This document shows, in pieces, positions 9,497 through 24,654 of a DNA stretch of 64,000 nt. The notes under the pieces were generated by a model, which was not told the origin of the DNA, searched no databases, and saw nothing but the letters and a program-made list of their open reading frames with translations. The translations under genes were made by a program, and so were the position numbers. Position 1 is the first letter of the stretch; the number at the start of each line of letters is the position of its first letter. The stretch comes from Entomomonas sp. E2T0 (GTDB lineage: Bacteria > Pseudomonadota > Gammaproteobacteria > Pseudomonadales > Pseudomonadaceae): positions 930,001 to 994,000 of the forward strand of contig NZ_CP094972.1 in the NCBI RefSeq assembly GCF_025985425.1, read 5' to 3'.

Positions 9497-9567
9497 AATG
9501 ACAGAATAAGTTATTTAAAAAGGAGAACTAAGCTTACTAAATGAAGTATGGATTATCAATGTTATAA

Positions 9568-10014
9568 TTACCTACTTTCATCTTCCTCTTTTACGTGAAA
9601 ACGAGAAGAGGCGATTCTAACAATTAGAACGGCAATGGCTAATAATAAAATAGCGCCACATACTTGGATGATACCCCAATTAGGCTGATGATTATGGGAT
9701 ATATCAGAAATCAATAAACGAGTTAATGCGGTAATAGAAACATAGATAAGAAAGCGGACAGGCATTCGTTTTGTTTTAAAATAAATGCCCACCATTGCAC
9801 CTAATTCAAGGTAAATAAACAGCATTAAAATACCATCAATAAGGTCTTTTTTATTAGCAAATATTCCTAAAAGTTCTTGTAGTGCCGCCCATGCAATAAT
9901 AGCGCCTACAGCAAATAGCGCGAGATAATGAAAAATTTCAACAAAGAGGTTACCTAGTGAGTCTGCTTTGTTATTAAATTTTTCTCTAAATTGATCAATT
10001 TTATTTTTCGACAT
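9568..10014 (-). CDS. psiE: PsiE family inner-membrane protein
   Basis: This 148-residue membrane protein has four hydrophobic helices. It matches the phosphate-starvation-inducible PsiE family through the N-terminal ..FHYLALFAVGAIIAW helix, LMLFIYLELGAMVGIYFKTK, and RMPVRFLIYVSITALTRLLI. Members are small inner-membrane proteins of unknown mechanism. I see no clear PHO box in the short upstream gap, so phosphate control is not shown here. Confidence 0.83.
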   Translation of the reverse strand: MSKNKIDQFREKFNNKADSLGNLFVEIFHYLALFAVGAIIAWAALQELLGIFANKKDLIDGILMLFIYLELGAMVGIYFKTKRMPVRFLIYVSITALTRLLISDISHNHQPNWGIIQVCGAILLLAIAVLIVRIASSRFHVKEEDESR

Positions 10015-10163
10015 TTCTTATTACTCATAATTTATTAGCTTATAAACAGCAATATTTATACCATTAAACTTATCTTAATATAGCAATTAATTATGACAAT
10101 CTTATTAAAGGTAAATTAAAATCTTGAACAAGAGGATATTGGTTAGAAAATAGGATTTTAATA

Positions 10164-11108
10164 ATGATTAATAATAAACTTTCTTATCAGGAAAAAATTA
10201 CTGGCGGCTTATTAGGACTATTAATTGGTGATGCTTTAGGGGTGCCTTATGAGTTTCACTCAGCTGATGAAATTCCACCATTAGATAAAATAGATTATTG
10301 TCCACCCATTGGTTTTGATCGTGCTCATCAGGGTATATTACCTGCTACATGGTCAGATGATGGAGCCCAAGCATTATGCTTATTGGCTTCATTGTTAAAC
10401 TGTAAACAATTAGATTTAAGAGATTTTGCTAATCGCTTAATTAATTGGTATGACTATGGGTATATGGCTGTTGATAATTTAGTCTATGATGTGGGTATTG
10501 CTACTGGGCAAGCTATCCGTAAATTAAAGCAAGGAGTTGTACCAAATTTAGCAGGATCTGATGATGTGTATAGTAATGGTAATGGTGCTTTAATGCGTGT
10601 ATTGCCTCTTGCTTTATGGCATCAAGGAACAGATGAGGAGTTAGTTAAAGATGCTCAACAACAATCTTTAGTCACTCATGGTCATTTACGCTCACAAGTA
10701 TGTTGTGCTTTATATTGTTTAGTGGCTCGTTATGTTTTAAATGAAAGTAATAATCCTTGGCAGAAAGCAGTGGATTTTTTACGTGTAATTTATAAGGATA
10801 ATGATGATGCTTTACAAGAGCTAGAGTTTCATATTCGGCCTGATGATGATATTCCCTCAACTGGTAGTGGCTATGTGGTTGATTCATTGCGTGCTGTTAA
10901 AATCTCATTAACTTTTTCTTGTTATCAAGAAGCAGTTCGTTATGCCATCTCTTTAGGAAATGATACCGATACAACAGCTTGTATTGTTGGTGGAATTATT
11001 GGATTGCGAGATAGTATTAGTAATATTCCTCAAAATTGGATAGGTGAATTAAGGGGTAAAGAGTTGTATCAACCGTTATTAGAACAATTAATCGCTAATA
11101 TCAAATAA
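10164..11108 (+). CDS. ADP-ribosylglycohydrolase family protein
   Basis: This 314-residue DraG/ARH-fold protein removes ADP-ribose from modified targets in a Mg-dependent way. The hallmarks are present in order: GGLLGLLIGDALGVPYEF at the N-terminus; the first metal-binding cluster WSDDGAQALCLL (with DD in place of the usual TDDT); GNGALMRVLPLAL; the VTHGHLRSQ segment; and the C-terminal metal cluster ISLGNDTDTTACIVGGIIG. The metal ligands look complete. It is followed after 16 bp by the GumN-like gene and may be co-transcribed with it. No DraT-type ADP-ribosyltransferase is in the window. Confidence 0.87.
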   Translation: MINNKLSYQEKITGGLLGLLIGDALGVPYEFHSADEIPPLDKIDYCPPIGFDRAHQGILPATWSDDGAQALCLLASLLNCKQLDLRDFANRLINWYDYGYMAVDNLVYDVGIATGQAIRKLKQGVVPNLAGSDDVYSNGNGALMRVLPLALWHQGTDEELVKDAQQQSLVTHGHLRSQVCCALYCLVARYVLNESNNPWQKAVDFLRVIYKDNDDALQELEFHIRPDDDIPSTGSGYVVDSLRAVKISLTFSCYQEAVRYAISLGNDTDTTACIVGGIIGLRDSISNIPQNWIGELRGKELYQPLLEQLIANIK

Positions 11109-11124
11109 GAGGGAATGGAGTTTT

Positions 11125-12015
11125 ATGATAGAGAAATTATTAATTAAAAAGTACAGAATAAGGCTTAGCTTTATATTATTGTTAAGTTGTTTCACTACTT
11201 TAGTAAATGCAGAACATGGCATTTGGGTAGCTAAAAAAGGTGGACAACAAATTACTATTGTTGCGATTACTACTTTTGTTAAGCCTGCACAATGGCCATT
11301 ACCAGCTCCTTATCAAAAAGTACTTAATGAAGCTGAGCAGGTAGTTTTTCAAACTGTACCAGATGGGCTTATCGCGGATATTAATAACTGGTATGTAGCT
11401 AATCTAAAGATACTACCTGAGACAGAGTCTTTGAAAGATAAAGTGTCAGCAGATATTTGGCAACAGTTATTAGCTTATCAAGATAAAAATGCCTTATTTA
11501 CTGAAAATATTTTAAAAACTTTGTCGCCAATGTCTGTATGTGTTCTTTTATATATTATAGAATCAGGAGAGTTAGGTTATAGTCTTAGACTACAAGAAGC
11601 TTTGTATAATGAAGCGAAACAAAAAGATAAGATTATTCTCTCGTTAAGTGAGCTTTTCGAGGACAGAGAACTTTTTATGGCAGTTGATAGAACAGATACT
11701 AATCAGTATATAAAAGCCTGTTTGAGCGATAATAAAAATGAAAATCCTACAGCTGATGAATATAACGAAACAGTTTATAAAGGTGATTTAGAGCAAATAA
11801 ATGAATGGGATAAGAAAAGTGGTTTTAGCAAATTAAGTAAAGTGAAAGAGGTAATAGATCAGAAAAAAGTTATTTATGCTAGAAGCATAGATGAGCTTAG
11901 TGGAAAAAAAGAAAAAACATTAGTTTATATTAATGTTGTTGGTTTGATAGGAGAAAAAGGATTGCTGAGTTTATTACAAGAAAAAGGCTATCAGATTAGT
12001 AAATATCAAGAATAA
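11125..12015 (+). CDS. Degenerate TraB/GumN-like exported protein
   Basis: The protein has 296 residues with an N-terminal signal peptide or membrane anchor (LSFILLLSCFTTLVNA). The layout follows the TraB/GumN (Tiki-like) family: an opening strand, then 'P..WPLP.P...VL.EAE.VVF' and a closing 'GLIGEKGLLSLLQEKGYQI'. The usual GTIH motif, whose histidine binds metal in Tiki proteases, is here VAITTF. The closing histidine before 'LVG' is also replaced (INVVGLIG). So the fold may remain, but the metal site appears lost. The family call rests on the flanking pattern and is moderate. Confidence 0.55.
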   Translation: MIEKLLIKKYRIRLSFILLLSCFTTLVNAEHGIWVAKKGGQQITIVAITTFVKPAQWPLPAPYQKVLNEAEQVVFQTVPDGLIADINNWYVANLKILPETESLKDKVSADIWQQLLAYQDKNALFTENILKTLSPMSVCVLLYIIESGELGYSLRLQEALYNEAKQKDKIILSLSELFEDRELFMAVDRTDTNQYIKACLSDNKNENPTADEYNETVYKGDLEQINEWDKKSGFSKLSKVKEVIDQKKVIYARSIDELSGKKEKTLVYINVVGLIGEKGLLSLLQEKGYQISKYQE

Positions 12016-12022
12016 TAATTAG

Positions 12023-12051
12023 CTTAATGCAGGCATTGCGCCTGCATTAAG
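12023..12051. terminator. Bidirectional terminator hairpin between the GumN-like gene and eno
   Basis: An 11-bp perfect stem, cttaatgcagg / cctgcattaag, with a 7-nt loop sits between two convergent stops. T tracts are weak on both sides. Confidence 0.65.
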
Positions 12052-12060
12052 TAAGAGAAT

Positions 12061-16199
<4,139 letters not shown>

Positions 16200-16742
16200 A
16201 TGACTGATGAGCAAAAGCAAGAGTCTGAATTACCAGAGCTAGAAACTGGAAAAGAACAACAGGCGTCACAGGGTGATTCAGTAAATAATCGCGTTGCTGA
16301 ATTGGAAGATCAATTAGCAGAGGCTAAAGATCAGGCGTTACGCGCTGTAGCAGAAATGCAAAATATGCGTCGTCGTGCTGAACAAGATGTTGAGAAAGCG
16401 CATAAATTTGCGTTGGAAAAATTTTCTTTAGCGTTGTTACCTGTATTAGATAGCTTAGAGCGTGGTATTGAAGTTTCAACAGGTGATCATGAGTCAGTAG
16501 TAGCTATTCGTGAAGGTATGGAATTAACGCTTAAGGTGTTTAAAGATACTTTAAAGCAATTTCAAATTGAGGAAGTTAGCCCTGAGGGTGAACCATTTAA
16601 TCCCGAGACTCAGCAAGCAATGGCTATGGAGCCTAGTGCGAATGTAGAGCCAAATACAGTGCTAAAAGTATTTCAAAAAGGCTATCTGTTAAATGGAAGG
16701 TTATTACGCCCTGCTATGGTAGTGGTAAGTAAAGCACCTTAA
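16200..16742 (+). CDS. grpE: GrpE, nucleotide exchange factor of DnaK
   Basis: This is a 180-residue GrpE. An acidic disordered N-terminus leads into a long coiled-coil helix ([20 protein letters not shown] ... [13 protein letters not shown]), followed by the short beta domain with [20 protein letters not shown] and the closing [20 protein letters not shown] signature. It releases ADP from DnaK. The start has AAGGAG ahead of it. It is first in the grpE-dnaK-dnaJ array behind the sigma-32 promoter. Confidence 0.97.
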   Translation: MTDEQKQESELPELETGKEQQASQGDSVNNRVAELEDQLAEAKDQALRAVAEMQNMRRRAEQDVEKAHKFALEKFSLALLPVLDSLERGIEVSTGDHESVVAIREGMELTLKVFKDTLKQFQIEEVSPEGEPFNPETQQAMAMEPSANVEPNTVLKVFQKGYLLNGRLLRPAMVVVSKAP

Positions 16743-16753
16743 AAAAGTAATAA

Positions 16754-16787
16754 AAGGGCTTGAAATTTTGTAAAAAGCCCTTATTTA
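16754..16787 (+). terminator. Hairpin between grpE and dnaK
   Basis: An 8-bp perfect stem, aagggctt / aagccctt, with a 13-nt loop is followed by ttattt. It is probably a partial terminator that allows some read-through into dnaK. Confidence 0.65.
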
Positions 16788-16863
16788 ACTAACAAGTTCA
16801 GTTTTAAACGCTGATTAGTTGAAACGAAATTAGCGTTAAATCAAAGTTTCAGGAGAAGTATAA

Positions 16864-18783
16864 ATGGGTAAAATTATTGGTATTGACTTGGGAACAACCA
16901 ATTCCTGTGTGTCTGTATTAGAAAATGGTACATCAAAAGTTATTGAGAACGCAGAAGGTGCGCGTACTACACCTTCTATTATTGCCTATACAAATGATGG
17001 TGAAATTTTAGTAGGCCAATCTGCTAAACGTCAGGCAGTAACTAATCCTCATAACACCTTATTTGCTGTAAAACGTTTAATTGGTCGTAAGTTTGATGAA
17101 GATGTAGTACAAAAAGATATTAAATTAGTGCCTTATAAAATTGTTAAAGCAGACAATGGTGATGCTTGGGTTGAGGTAAATGGTCAGAAAATGGCGCCTC
17201 CTCAAATTTCAGCAGAAGTTTTAAAGAAAATGAAAAAAACAGCTGAAGATTATTTAGGCGAGCCAGTAACAGAGGCTGTGATCACTGTACCTGCTTATTT
17301 TAACGATAGCCAACGTCAAGCGACTAAAGATGCTGGTAAAATTGCTGGTTTAGATGTTAAGCGTATTATTAACGAACCAACAGCAGCAGCACTTGCTTAT
17401 GGTATGGATAAATCGAAAGGTGACCACACTATTATCGTTTATGACTTAGGTGGTGGTACTTTTGACGTATCAGTAATCGAAATTGCTGAGGTAGATGGCG
17501 AACACCAATTTGAAGTATTGGCCACAAATGGTGATACATTCTTAGGCGGTGAAGACTTTGATATCCGATTAATTGATTATTTAGCGGATGAGTTTAAGAA
17601 AGAAAATGGTATGGATCTAAAAGGTGATCCATTAGCAATGCAGCGCTTAAAAGAAGCTGCAGAAAAAGCTAAGATCGAGCTTTCTTCTAGCCAACAAACA
17701 GATGTTAATTTACCTTACATTACGGCTGACCAAACAGGTCCTAAACACTTAAATGTAAAAGTAACACGTGCTAAGTTAGAAGCTTTAGTAGAAGATTTAG
17801 TAGCACGTACTATTGAACCATGTAAGATTGCTTTAAAGGATGCTGGTCTTGATGCAGGCAAAATTGATGAAGTAATTTTAGTAGGTGGTCAAACTCGTAT
17901 GCCTTTAGTACAACAAAAGGTTACTGAGTTCTTTGGTAAAGAGCCACGTCGTGATGTGAACCCTGATGAAGCAGTAGCAATGGGTGCTGCTATTCAAGGT
18001 GCTGTATTATCAGGTGATGTAAAAGACGTATTGTTATTGGACGTTACACCATTAACCTTAGGTATTGAAACCATGGGTGGGGTAATGACGCCATTAATTG
18101 ATAAAAACACAACGATTCCTACTAAGAAATCGCAAGTGTTTTCAACGGCAGATGATAATCAAAATGCAGTGACTATTCATGTGTTACAAGGCGAGCGTAA
18201 GCAAGCAGCACAAAATAAAACATTAGGTAAGTTTGATTTGGCTGATATTCCACCTGCGCCACGTGGTGTACCACAAATTGAAGTGACTTTTGATATTGAT
18301 GCGAACGGTATTTTAAACGTTTCAGCAAAAGATAAAGCTACTGGTAAACAACAATCTATCGTGATTAAGGCTAACTCTGGTCTTTCTGATGAAGAGATTG
18401 AAAAAATGGTACGTGACGCGGAAGCGAATGCTGAAGAAGATCGTAAGTTTGAAGAGTTAGTATCTGCACGTAACTTAGGTGATCAAACAGCTCATGCGGC
18501 ACGTAAGATGATCACAGACTTAGGTGATAAGGTAACAGCAGATGAAAAAGCGTCTTTAGAAAAAGCAATTGCTGATGTTGAAGAAGCAGTTAAAGCAGAC
18601 AATAAAGATGAAATTGAAGCTAAAGTTAAAGTCTTAAATGACTTAATGATGCCAATCACGCAACGAGCTTATGCAGATCAAGCTCAAGGACAAGCTCAGG
18701 ATGCAGGTGCTGAACAAAGTAAGCAAGGCGATGATGTATTAGATGCTGAGTTTGAAGAAGTAAAAGATAATAAAGACAAATAA
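16864..18783 (+). CDS. dnaK: DnaK (Hsp70) chaperone
   Basis: This is a 639-residue Hsp70. The ATPase domain shows [48 protein letters not shown] and [14 protein letters not shown]. The linker [16 protein letters not shown] is followed by the substrate-binding domain and an acidic tail ending in EEVKDNKDK. It works with the flanking GrpE and DnaJ. AGGAG precedes the start. A TTGAAAC element 40-50 bp upstream could be part of a second promoter, but I see no convincing -10 partner. Confidence 0.99.
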   Translation: MGKIIGIDLGTTNSCVSVLENGTSKVIENAEGARTTPSIIAYTNDGEILVGQSAKRQAVTNPHNTLFAVKRLIGRKFDEDVVQKDIKLVPYKIVKADNGDAWVEVNGQKMAPPQISAEVLKKMKKTAEDYLGEPVTEAVITVPAYFNDSQRQATKDAGKIAGLDVKRIINEPTAAALAYGMDKSKGDHTIIVYDLGGGTFDVSVIEIAEVDGEHQFEVLATNGDTFLGGEDFDIRLIDYLADEFKKENGMDLKGDPLAMQRLKEAAEKAKIELSSSQQTDVNLPYITADQTGPKHLNVKVTRAKLEALVEDLVARTIEPCKIALKDAGLDAGKIDEVILVGGQTRMPLVQQKVTEFFGKEPRRDVNPDEAVAMGAAIQGAVLSGDVKDVLLLDVTPLTLGIETMGGVMTPLIDKNTTIPTKKSQVFSTADDNQNAVTIHVLQGERKQAAQNKTLGKFDLADIPPAPRGVPQIEVTFDIDANGILNVSAKDKATGKQQSIVIKANSGLSDEEIEKMVRDAEANAEEDRKFEELVSARNLGDQTAHAARKMITDLGDKVTADEKASLEKAIADVEEAVKADNKDEIEAKVKVLNDLMMPITQRAYADQAQGQAQDAGAEQSKQGDDVLDAEFEEVKDNKDK

Positions 18784-18814
18784 CCAGTAGGGTTGGTCTT
18801 TATGATGAAATAGC

Positions 18815-18848
18815 AAACGCGGGAAGTTAACTCTCCCGCGTTTGTGTC
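18815..18848 (+). terminator. Terminator after dnaK
   Basis: A perfect 10-bp GC-rich stem, aaacgcggga / tcccgcgttt, with a 9-nt loop and a T-rich tail (tttgtgtcttt) sits between dnaK and dnaJ. Confidence 0.8.
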
Positions 18849-18969
18849 TTTGTAAAGGGGATATTTTCTTAATAAAGAAAATAGTTATTCATTTCTTTTT
18901 ATTAAAAAATCATCTAAGCTGTGGCACTTTTATTTATTAGCGACAGCAGAGTTATCAGGTATAGAGGTT

Positions 18970-20094
18970 ATGGCAAAGCGCGATTACTATGAAGTTCTTG
19001 GGGTGGAAAGGACAGTTACAGAAGTTGAGTTGAAAAAGGCTTATCGTAGGGTAGCCATGAAATTCCATCCTGATCGTAATCCTGACAATAAAGAAGCTGA
19101 AGAAAAATTTAAAGAAGCTAATGAAGCCTATGAGGTATTGTCTGATAGTCAAAAACGTGCTGCTTACGATCAGTATGGGCACGCTGGTGTAGACCCACAA
19201 ATGGGTGGTGGCTTTAATGGCGGTGCGGGTTTCTCTGATATTTTTGATATGTTTGGCGATATCTTTGGTGATGGTGGTGGTCGCCGTGGTAGAGGTGGTG
19301 CACAGCGTGGACATGATTTACGCTATACCTTAGATTTAACTTTAGAAGAAGCAGTACAAGGTAAAGAAGTTACTATCAAAGTTCCTACTTATGTTAATTG
19401 CAAAACATGTCATGGAAGTGGTGCAAAAGCGGGTTCTTCCCCTGAAATTTGTAAAACCTGTGGTGGGCATGGGCAAGTAAGAATGCAGGCAGGGTTTTTC
19501 TCTGTTCAACAAACCTGTCCAGATTGTCATGGTAGTGGTAAGACTATTAAAGACCCTTGTAATGTTTGTCATGGTGAAGGTCGAGTTCAAGAAACTAAAA
19601 CTTTAGCTGTTAAGGTACCTGCTGGAGTAGATACTGGCGATAAGATTCGTTTAACAGGCGAGGGTGAAGCTGGCTCGATGGGTGGTCCAGCTGGTGACTT
19701 ATATGTTGTTATTAATGTTAAAGAACACAGAATATTCCAACGTGATGGTCGTGATCTTTATTGTGAAGTACCAATTAGTTTCCCTGATGCAGCATTAGGT
19801 GCTGAGCTTGAAGTGCCTACATTGGATGGTCGGGTAAAACTAAAAATTCCTGATGGTACTCAAACAGGCAAGATGTTCCGTTTGCGTGGTAAAGGTATTA
19901 AACCCGTAAGAGGTGGTTCTGTAGGTGACTTATTGTGTAAAGTTATTATCGAGACTCCTGTTAAATTAGATAAAGACCAGCGTGAGTTATTAGAGAAGCT
20001 ACGGGAGACGATGGATGGCGCTTCTCATCAAACACCACAAGCTAGTGGCTGGTTTGAAAGTGTCAAAAACTTTTTTGAAAGCTTTAAATCTTAA
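18970..20094 (+). CDS. dnaJ: DnaJ (Hsp40) co-chaperone
   Basis: This is a full type I DnaJ of 374 residues. It has a J domain with the HPD motif ([18 protein letters not shown]), a Gly/Phe-rich region ([19 protein letters not shown]), four CxxCxGxG zinc repeats ([32 protein letters not shown]), and the C-terminal substrate domain. It stimulates DnaK ATPase and delivers clients. It is followed at 9 bp by dapB, the same arrangement as in Pseudomonas. Confidence 0.98.
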   Translation: MAKRDYYEVLGVERTVTEVELKKAYRRVAMKFHPDRNPDNKEAEEKFKEANEAYEVLSDSQKRAAYDQYGHAGVDPQMGGGFNGGAGFSDIFDMFGDIFGDGGGRRGRGGAQRGHDLRYTLDLTLEEAVQGKEVTIKVPTYVNCKTCHGSGAKAGSSPEICKTCGGHGQVRMQAGFFSVQQTCPDCHGSGKTIKDPCNVCHGEGRVQETKTLAVKVPAGVDTGDKIRLTGEGEAGSMGGPAGDLYVVINVKEHRIFQRDGRDLYCEVPISFPDAALGAELEVPTLDGRVKLKIPDGTQTGKMFRLRGKGIKPVRGGSVGDLLCKVIIETPVKLDKDQRELLEKLRETMDGASHQTPQASGWFESVKNFFESFKS

Positions 20095-20907
<813 letters not shown>

Positions 20908-20948
20908 TCTCTTTTGCTATTTTCTTGTAAAAACTGGTAGGTGTATGA

Positions 20949-22013
20949 ATGATAGAGTTAAAAAATGATCGCTTTTTACGGGCATTATTAAAACAGCCAG
21001 TTGATGTGACGCCTGTATGGATGATGCGTCAAGCAGGCCGCTACCTGCCAGAATATCGAGCTACTCGTGAAAAAGCGGGTGACTTTATGAGTTTATGCAA
21101 GAATGCAGAATTAGCTTGTGAAGTTACTTTGCAACCATTAGAACGTTTTCCCTTAGATGCAGCTATTTTATTTTCAGATATTTTAACTATTCCTGATGCA
21201 ATGGGATTAGGCTTGTATTTCGAAACAGGTGAAGGCCCTCGCTTTAAAAAAGTTATCAATAATATGGCGGATGTCAATGCATTGCCTATTCCTGATACAG
21301 AGCAAGATTTAGGCTATGTAATGCAAGCTGTGCGTACTATTCGTAAAGAATTAAATGGTCGTGTACCTTTGATTGGTTTTGCAGGTAGTCCTTGGACATT
21401 AGCCACTTATATGGTTGAAGGTGGTTCCAGTAAAGATTTTCGTAAAATTAAAGCCATGGCCTATGATACGCCAGAAGTAGTGCATGCCTTATTAACTAAA
21501 TTAACTCGATCAGTGATTAATTACTTGAATGGCCAAATCTTAGCTGGTGCACAAGCGATTCAAATATTTGATACATGGGGTGGTAATTTAGCGTCTAATG
21601 CTTACCTAGAGTTTTCATTATCCTATATGCAGCAAATCGTAAAAGGACTTATTAAAGAGCATGAGGGTAGACAAGTTCCCGTTATCTTATTTACTAAAAA
21701 TGGTGGTCAATGGTTAGAAGCAATGGCCGATACAGGTGCCACTGCTTTAGGTCTAGATTGGACTTGTGATATTAAACAAGCAAGAGCGAGAGTAGGTGAT
21801 AAAGTCGCTTTGCAAGGTAATATGGATCCTTCAGTACTTTATGCAAACACTTCAGCTATTTGTGAGGAAGTAGGGCGTATTTTAGCTGGTTATGGTAATG
21901 GTTCTGGGCATGTATTTAATTTAGGGCATGGCATTACACCAGAAGTAAATCCTGATAATGCTGCGGTATTTATTAGTGCCGTACATGATCTTTCGGTTCG
22001 TTATCACAAATAA
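20949..22013 (+). CDS. hemE: Uroporphyrinogen decarboxylase
   Basis: This 354-residue HemE converts uroporphyrinogen III to coproporphyrinogen III in haem synthesis. Signatures are [19 protein letters not shown] near the N-terminus, the active-site Asp in [17 protein letters not shown], and [17 protein letters not shown]. The stop codon TAATG overlaps the start of the next gene by one base, so the two are translationally coupled. In Pseudomonas the gene following dapB is normally carA, so the neighbourhood has been rearranged here. Confidence 0.97.
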   Translation: MIELKNDRFLRALLKQPVDVTPVWMMRQAGRYLPEYRATREKAGDFMSLCKNAELACEVTLQPLERFPLDAAILFSDILTIPDAMGLGLYFETGEGPRFKKVINNMADVNALPIPDTEQDLGYVMQAVRTIRKELNGRVPLIGFAGSPWTLATYMVEGGSSKDFRKIKAMAYDTPEVVHALLTKLTRSVINYLNGQILAGAQAIQIFDTWGGNLASNAYLEFSLSYMQQIVKGLIKEHEGRQVPVILFTKNGGQWLEAMADTGATALGLDWTCDIKQARARVGDKVALQGNMDPSVLYANTSAICEEVGRILAGYGNGSGHVFNLGHGITPEVNPDNAAVFISAVHDLSVRYHK

Positions 22014-22564
22014 TGGCAAGTGATTGGCAAATACAACAAGTTGCTCATTTGATTAAGCAAGGTGGAGTAATTGCCTACCCTACAGAAGGTGTGTGGGGAT
22101 TAGGTTGTGATCCTTGGGATGAGCAAGCAACATTAAGAGTGTTAGAGCTTAAAGCGCGTCCTGTAGAAAAGGGGTTAATCTTAATCGCTAGCACAATTGA
22201 ACAGTTTGATTTTATTTTGCATGACTTGCCTAAAGAGCAATTAGCTAAATTACAACAAAGTTGGCCTGGCCCTTTTACATGGTTAGTTCCTCATCACGGT
22301 AGAGTACCTGATTGGATAACAGGTTCTCATACAACTGTTGCTTTAAGGGTAACTAATCATCCTCTTGTTAAAGCATTATGTGACCTAACAGGGCCGATTG
22401 TTTCTACTTCTGCTAACTTAGCAGGTCAACCTAGTGCTCAAAATAGACTTATGGTAGAAAAGTACTTTCATGGTCAGTTGGATGCAGTATTAAATGGTGA
22501 ACTTGGTAAGGAAAGAAAGTCTAGCCAAATAACAGATTTGATTACTGGTAAGATTGTTCGCTAA
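22013..22564 (+). CDS. tsaC: L-threonylcarbamoyladenylate synthase TsaC (YrdC/Sua5 family)
   Basis: This 183-residue short YrdC-type protein makes threonylcarbamoyl-AMP for the t6A37 modification of ANN-decoding tRNAs. Motifs are [35 protein letters not shown] (KR..K pattern), PGPFTWLVP, and the [15 protein letters not shown] nucleotide loop. It overlaps hemE by 1 bp. The Sua5 C-terminal domain is absent, so TsaC rather than Sua5. Confidence 0.94.
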   Translation: MASDWQIQQVAHLIKQGGVIAYPTEGVWGLGCDPWDEQATLRVLELKARPVEKGLILIASTIEQFDFILHDLPKEQLAKLQQSWPGPFTWLVPHHGRVPDWITGSHTTVALRVTNHPLVKALCDLTGPIVSTSANLAGQPSAQNRLMVEKYFHGQLDAVLNGELGKERKSSQITDLITGKIVR

Positions 22565-22734
22565 GTAGTAATAGCTGGTATAAAAATATTATTAGAGTTA
22601 ACACCAATTAATAAAAATAGATTTTTGATTGGTTCATATCATGAAGATTATACTTTCTTACTTTTTATACAGTAAAAAAAAATTTTATAAAATATAGTTA
22701 GGCTATGTTGCTATTATTATCGCATGCATAGAAA

Positions 22735-23712
22735 TTACACTAATAATATTGTAGAGCCTGTGGTCTTTCTAGCTGTTAATTGTTGTTGTGCTTTAGCTAC
22801 ATCAGCTAAAGGAAAACGCTGATTAATATCTATTATTATTTTCTTGCTACTAATTAAATCAAATAACTCATTAGCCATTGCTTGTAGTTTTTCATGACTA
22901 TTTGCATACCAAGCTAGTGAAGGGCGGGTGACATAGAGGCCACCTTTTTGATTAAGAATTCCCAAATTAACGCCAGTTACAGCACCAGATGAATTACCAA
23001 AACTCACCATTAATCCGCGTGGTGCTAAACAATCTAGCGATCTCTCCCACATGTCCTTGCCAACGCTGTCATAAACAACTGGACACTTAGCATTATTAGT
23101 AAGTTCTTTAACTCGTTGTACAACATCTTCTTCATGGTAATTAATAACTTGCCATGCACCTAATGCTTTGGCACGTTCTATTTTTGCTGTAGAACCTGCT
23201 GTTCCAATTAGTTTAGCACCAATAGCCTTTGCCCACTGACATGCAATACTACCAACCCCACCAGCTGCTGCATGGAATAGAATAATATCCCCTTCTTTTA
23301 CAGGATAGGTTTGGCATAAAAGGTATTGAGTTGTTAATCCTTTTAATAAACAAGCAGCTGCTTGTTCAAAAGAAATATCATTAGGTAAATGAAGTACATG
23401 GGATTCTGCAAGTGTATGGATTTCACTGTAAGCACCTAGTGGCCCTGTACAGTAAGCAACTCGATCACCTACTTTACAGTGGGTAACCGAGTCACCAATA
23501 GCAATAACTTCTCCCGCTCCTTCTGTACCTAATCCAGACGGGAGCGATGGTGGACTATACAAACCAGAGCGGTAGTAAGTATCAATAAAATTTAGGCCTA
23601 TGGCATGATTACGTATTTGAACTTGATTAGCTTTAGGTACTCTCGGTTCGAAATCAACGTATTCAAGTACATCCACATCACCATGTTGAGATATTTGAAT
23701 ACGTTTTGCCAT
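22735..23712 (-). CDS. qor: Quinone oxidoreductase (zeta-crystallin/Qor type MDR)
   Basis: This 325-residue zinc-free medium-chain dehydrogenase reduces quinones with NADPH. It shows the GroES-like N-terminal part (NHAIGLNFIDTYYRSGLY, GTEGAGEVIAIGDSV) and the Rossmann nucleotide loop ILFHAAAGGVGSIACQWAKAIGA, followed by VVYDSVGKDMWERSLDCLAPRG. Structural zinc cysteines are absent, as expected. In Pseudomonas qor lies next to tsaC and hemF; here it is convergent to tsaC. Confidence 0.93.
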   Translation of the reverse strand: MAKRIQISQHGDVDVLEYVDFEPRVPKANQVQIRNHAIGLNFIDTYYRSGLYSPPSLPSGLGTEGAGEVIAIGDSVTHCKVGDRVAYCTGPLGAYSEIHTLAESHVLHLPNDISFEQAAACLLKGLTTQYLLCQTYPVKEGDIILFHAAAGGVGSIACQWAKAIGAKLIGTAGSTAKIERAKALGAWQVINYHEEDVVQRVKELTNNAKCPVVYDSVGKDMWERSLDCLAPRGLMVSFGNSSGAVTGVNLGILNQKGGLYVTRPSLAWYANSHEKLQAMANELFDLISSKKIIIDINQRFPLADVAKAQQQLTARKTTGSTILLV

Positions 23713-23736
23713 AATAACCTCAGTTAATTTTATGAA

Positions 23737-24654
23737 TTAAGAAGCATTACCTGTCGTTGTTGGTTTTTTAGCAACAGGCGCTTTTCTTGCTGCTGGTTTT
23801 TTAGCTGTAACTGGTTTTTTGGTAGCGGCAGTTGTCGCTTTAGCTACTGTAGGTTTCTTAACTGCGGTTGGTTTTTTTGCTACTGTTTTGGTTGCTGGTG
23901 TTTTAGCCGCGGCAGTAGTTTTAGCTACAGTTGGCTTTTTAGCTACAGTAGTTGTTTTGCTAGCAGTAACTTTTTTGGCGGTTACTTTTGCTGCAGTAGT
24001 TTTAGTTGGAGTAGCTTTTGCCGTTTTAGCTGTTGTGGTAGAGCGAGTAGTAGTTGCTTTAGTCGCTGCTACTGGGCGTTTAGCAGCTGAAGGTTTAGTG
24101 GTTTTAGCTTTAGTCGCTGTTGCCGTCGTTCTAGGGGTAGTTGGTTTTTTTGCAGCAGTGGTTGTTGTAGCTTTTGCTGTAGTCGTTGTTTTACGAGTAG
24201 TTGTTTTTCTAGCTACTGGTTTTTTAGCAGTAGTTGTTTTTGTAGGTGTTGTTGCAGGTTTTTCTAATAAAGCAATAACACGTTCTTTTACTTTAGAGAC
24301 TCCTTGAGCTAAATCTAAGCTTTTAGCAGAATCTTTTTTTAATGTGCTAACGTAGTCTAAAAGATTTTTTTGTTGAACCTGTAATTTACTATGAATAGCT
24401 TCTAACTCAGCTAAGGATTTTTTAGCTTTGCTTTTGGCTTTTGACTTGCCAGATTCTGTTACTTTTTTTAGCTTTTCTTGAGCCTTTAATAGTTTCTCTT
24501 GTATTTTAACGCGCTGTTTTTCTAGCTTGGTTAATGTCTTTTCTGATTCTTGCTGTGCTTGTACACAGGCTTTTTGTAAATGGTTAACTAATGAGTCCGT
24601 TAAATCATGAAGTAAATGTAGAGGGGTTCTTACTGGTTTTTTTGATGATGGCAT
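23737..24654 (-). CDS. algP: AlgP-like, histone H1-type Lys/Ala/Thr-rich protein
   Basis: This 305-residue protein has two parts. Residues 1-130 form a helical, coiled-coil segment starting KKPVRTPLHLLHDLTDSLV and ending LAQGVSKVKERVIALLEKP, which follows the N-terminus of Pseudomonas AlgP (AlgR3). The rest is a low-complexity tail of Lys, Ala, Thr and Pro units (KKPT, AKTT, KKPVARKTT) resembling eukaryotic histone H1. AlgP is a DNA-binding regulator affecting alginate genes in P. aeruginosa; the role here is unknown. The ATG used has GGGAG nine bases upstream; a 16-residue longer form is possible. The tail is richer in Thr and poorer in Pro than I recall for Pseudomonas AlgP. Confidence 0.82.
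   Translation of the reverse strand: MPSSKKPVRTPLHLLHDLTDSLVNHLQKACVQAQQESEKTLTKLEKQRVKIQEKLLKAQEKLKKVTESGKSKAKSKAKKSLAELEAIHSKLQVQQKNLLDYVSTLKKDSAKSLDLAQGVSKVKERVIALLEKPATTPTKTTTAKKPVARKTTTRKTTTTAKATTTTAAKKPTTPRTTATATKAKTTKPSAAKRPVAATKATTTRSTTTAKTAKATPTKTTAAKVTAKKVTASKTTTVAKKPTVAKTTAAAKTPATKTVAKKPTAVKKPTVAKATTAATKKPVTAKKPAARKAPVAKKPTTTGNAS

Noticed and set aside
16783-16863. Second sigma-32 promoter ahead of dnaK
   Set aside because: A TTGAAAC element is present but no CCCCAT-like -10 lies at 13-15 bp from it.
23819-24307. Long plus-strand frame inside algP
   Set aside because: It is antisense to the low-complexity tail of AlgP and encodes a Val/Ala-rich repeat, an expected shadow of KAT-type codons.
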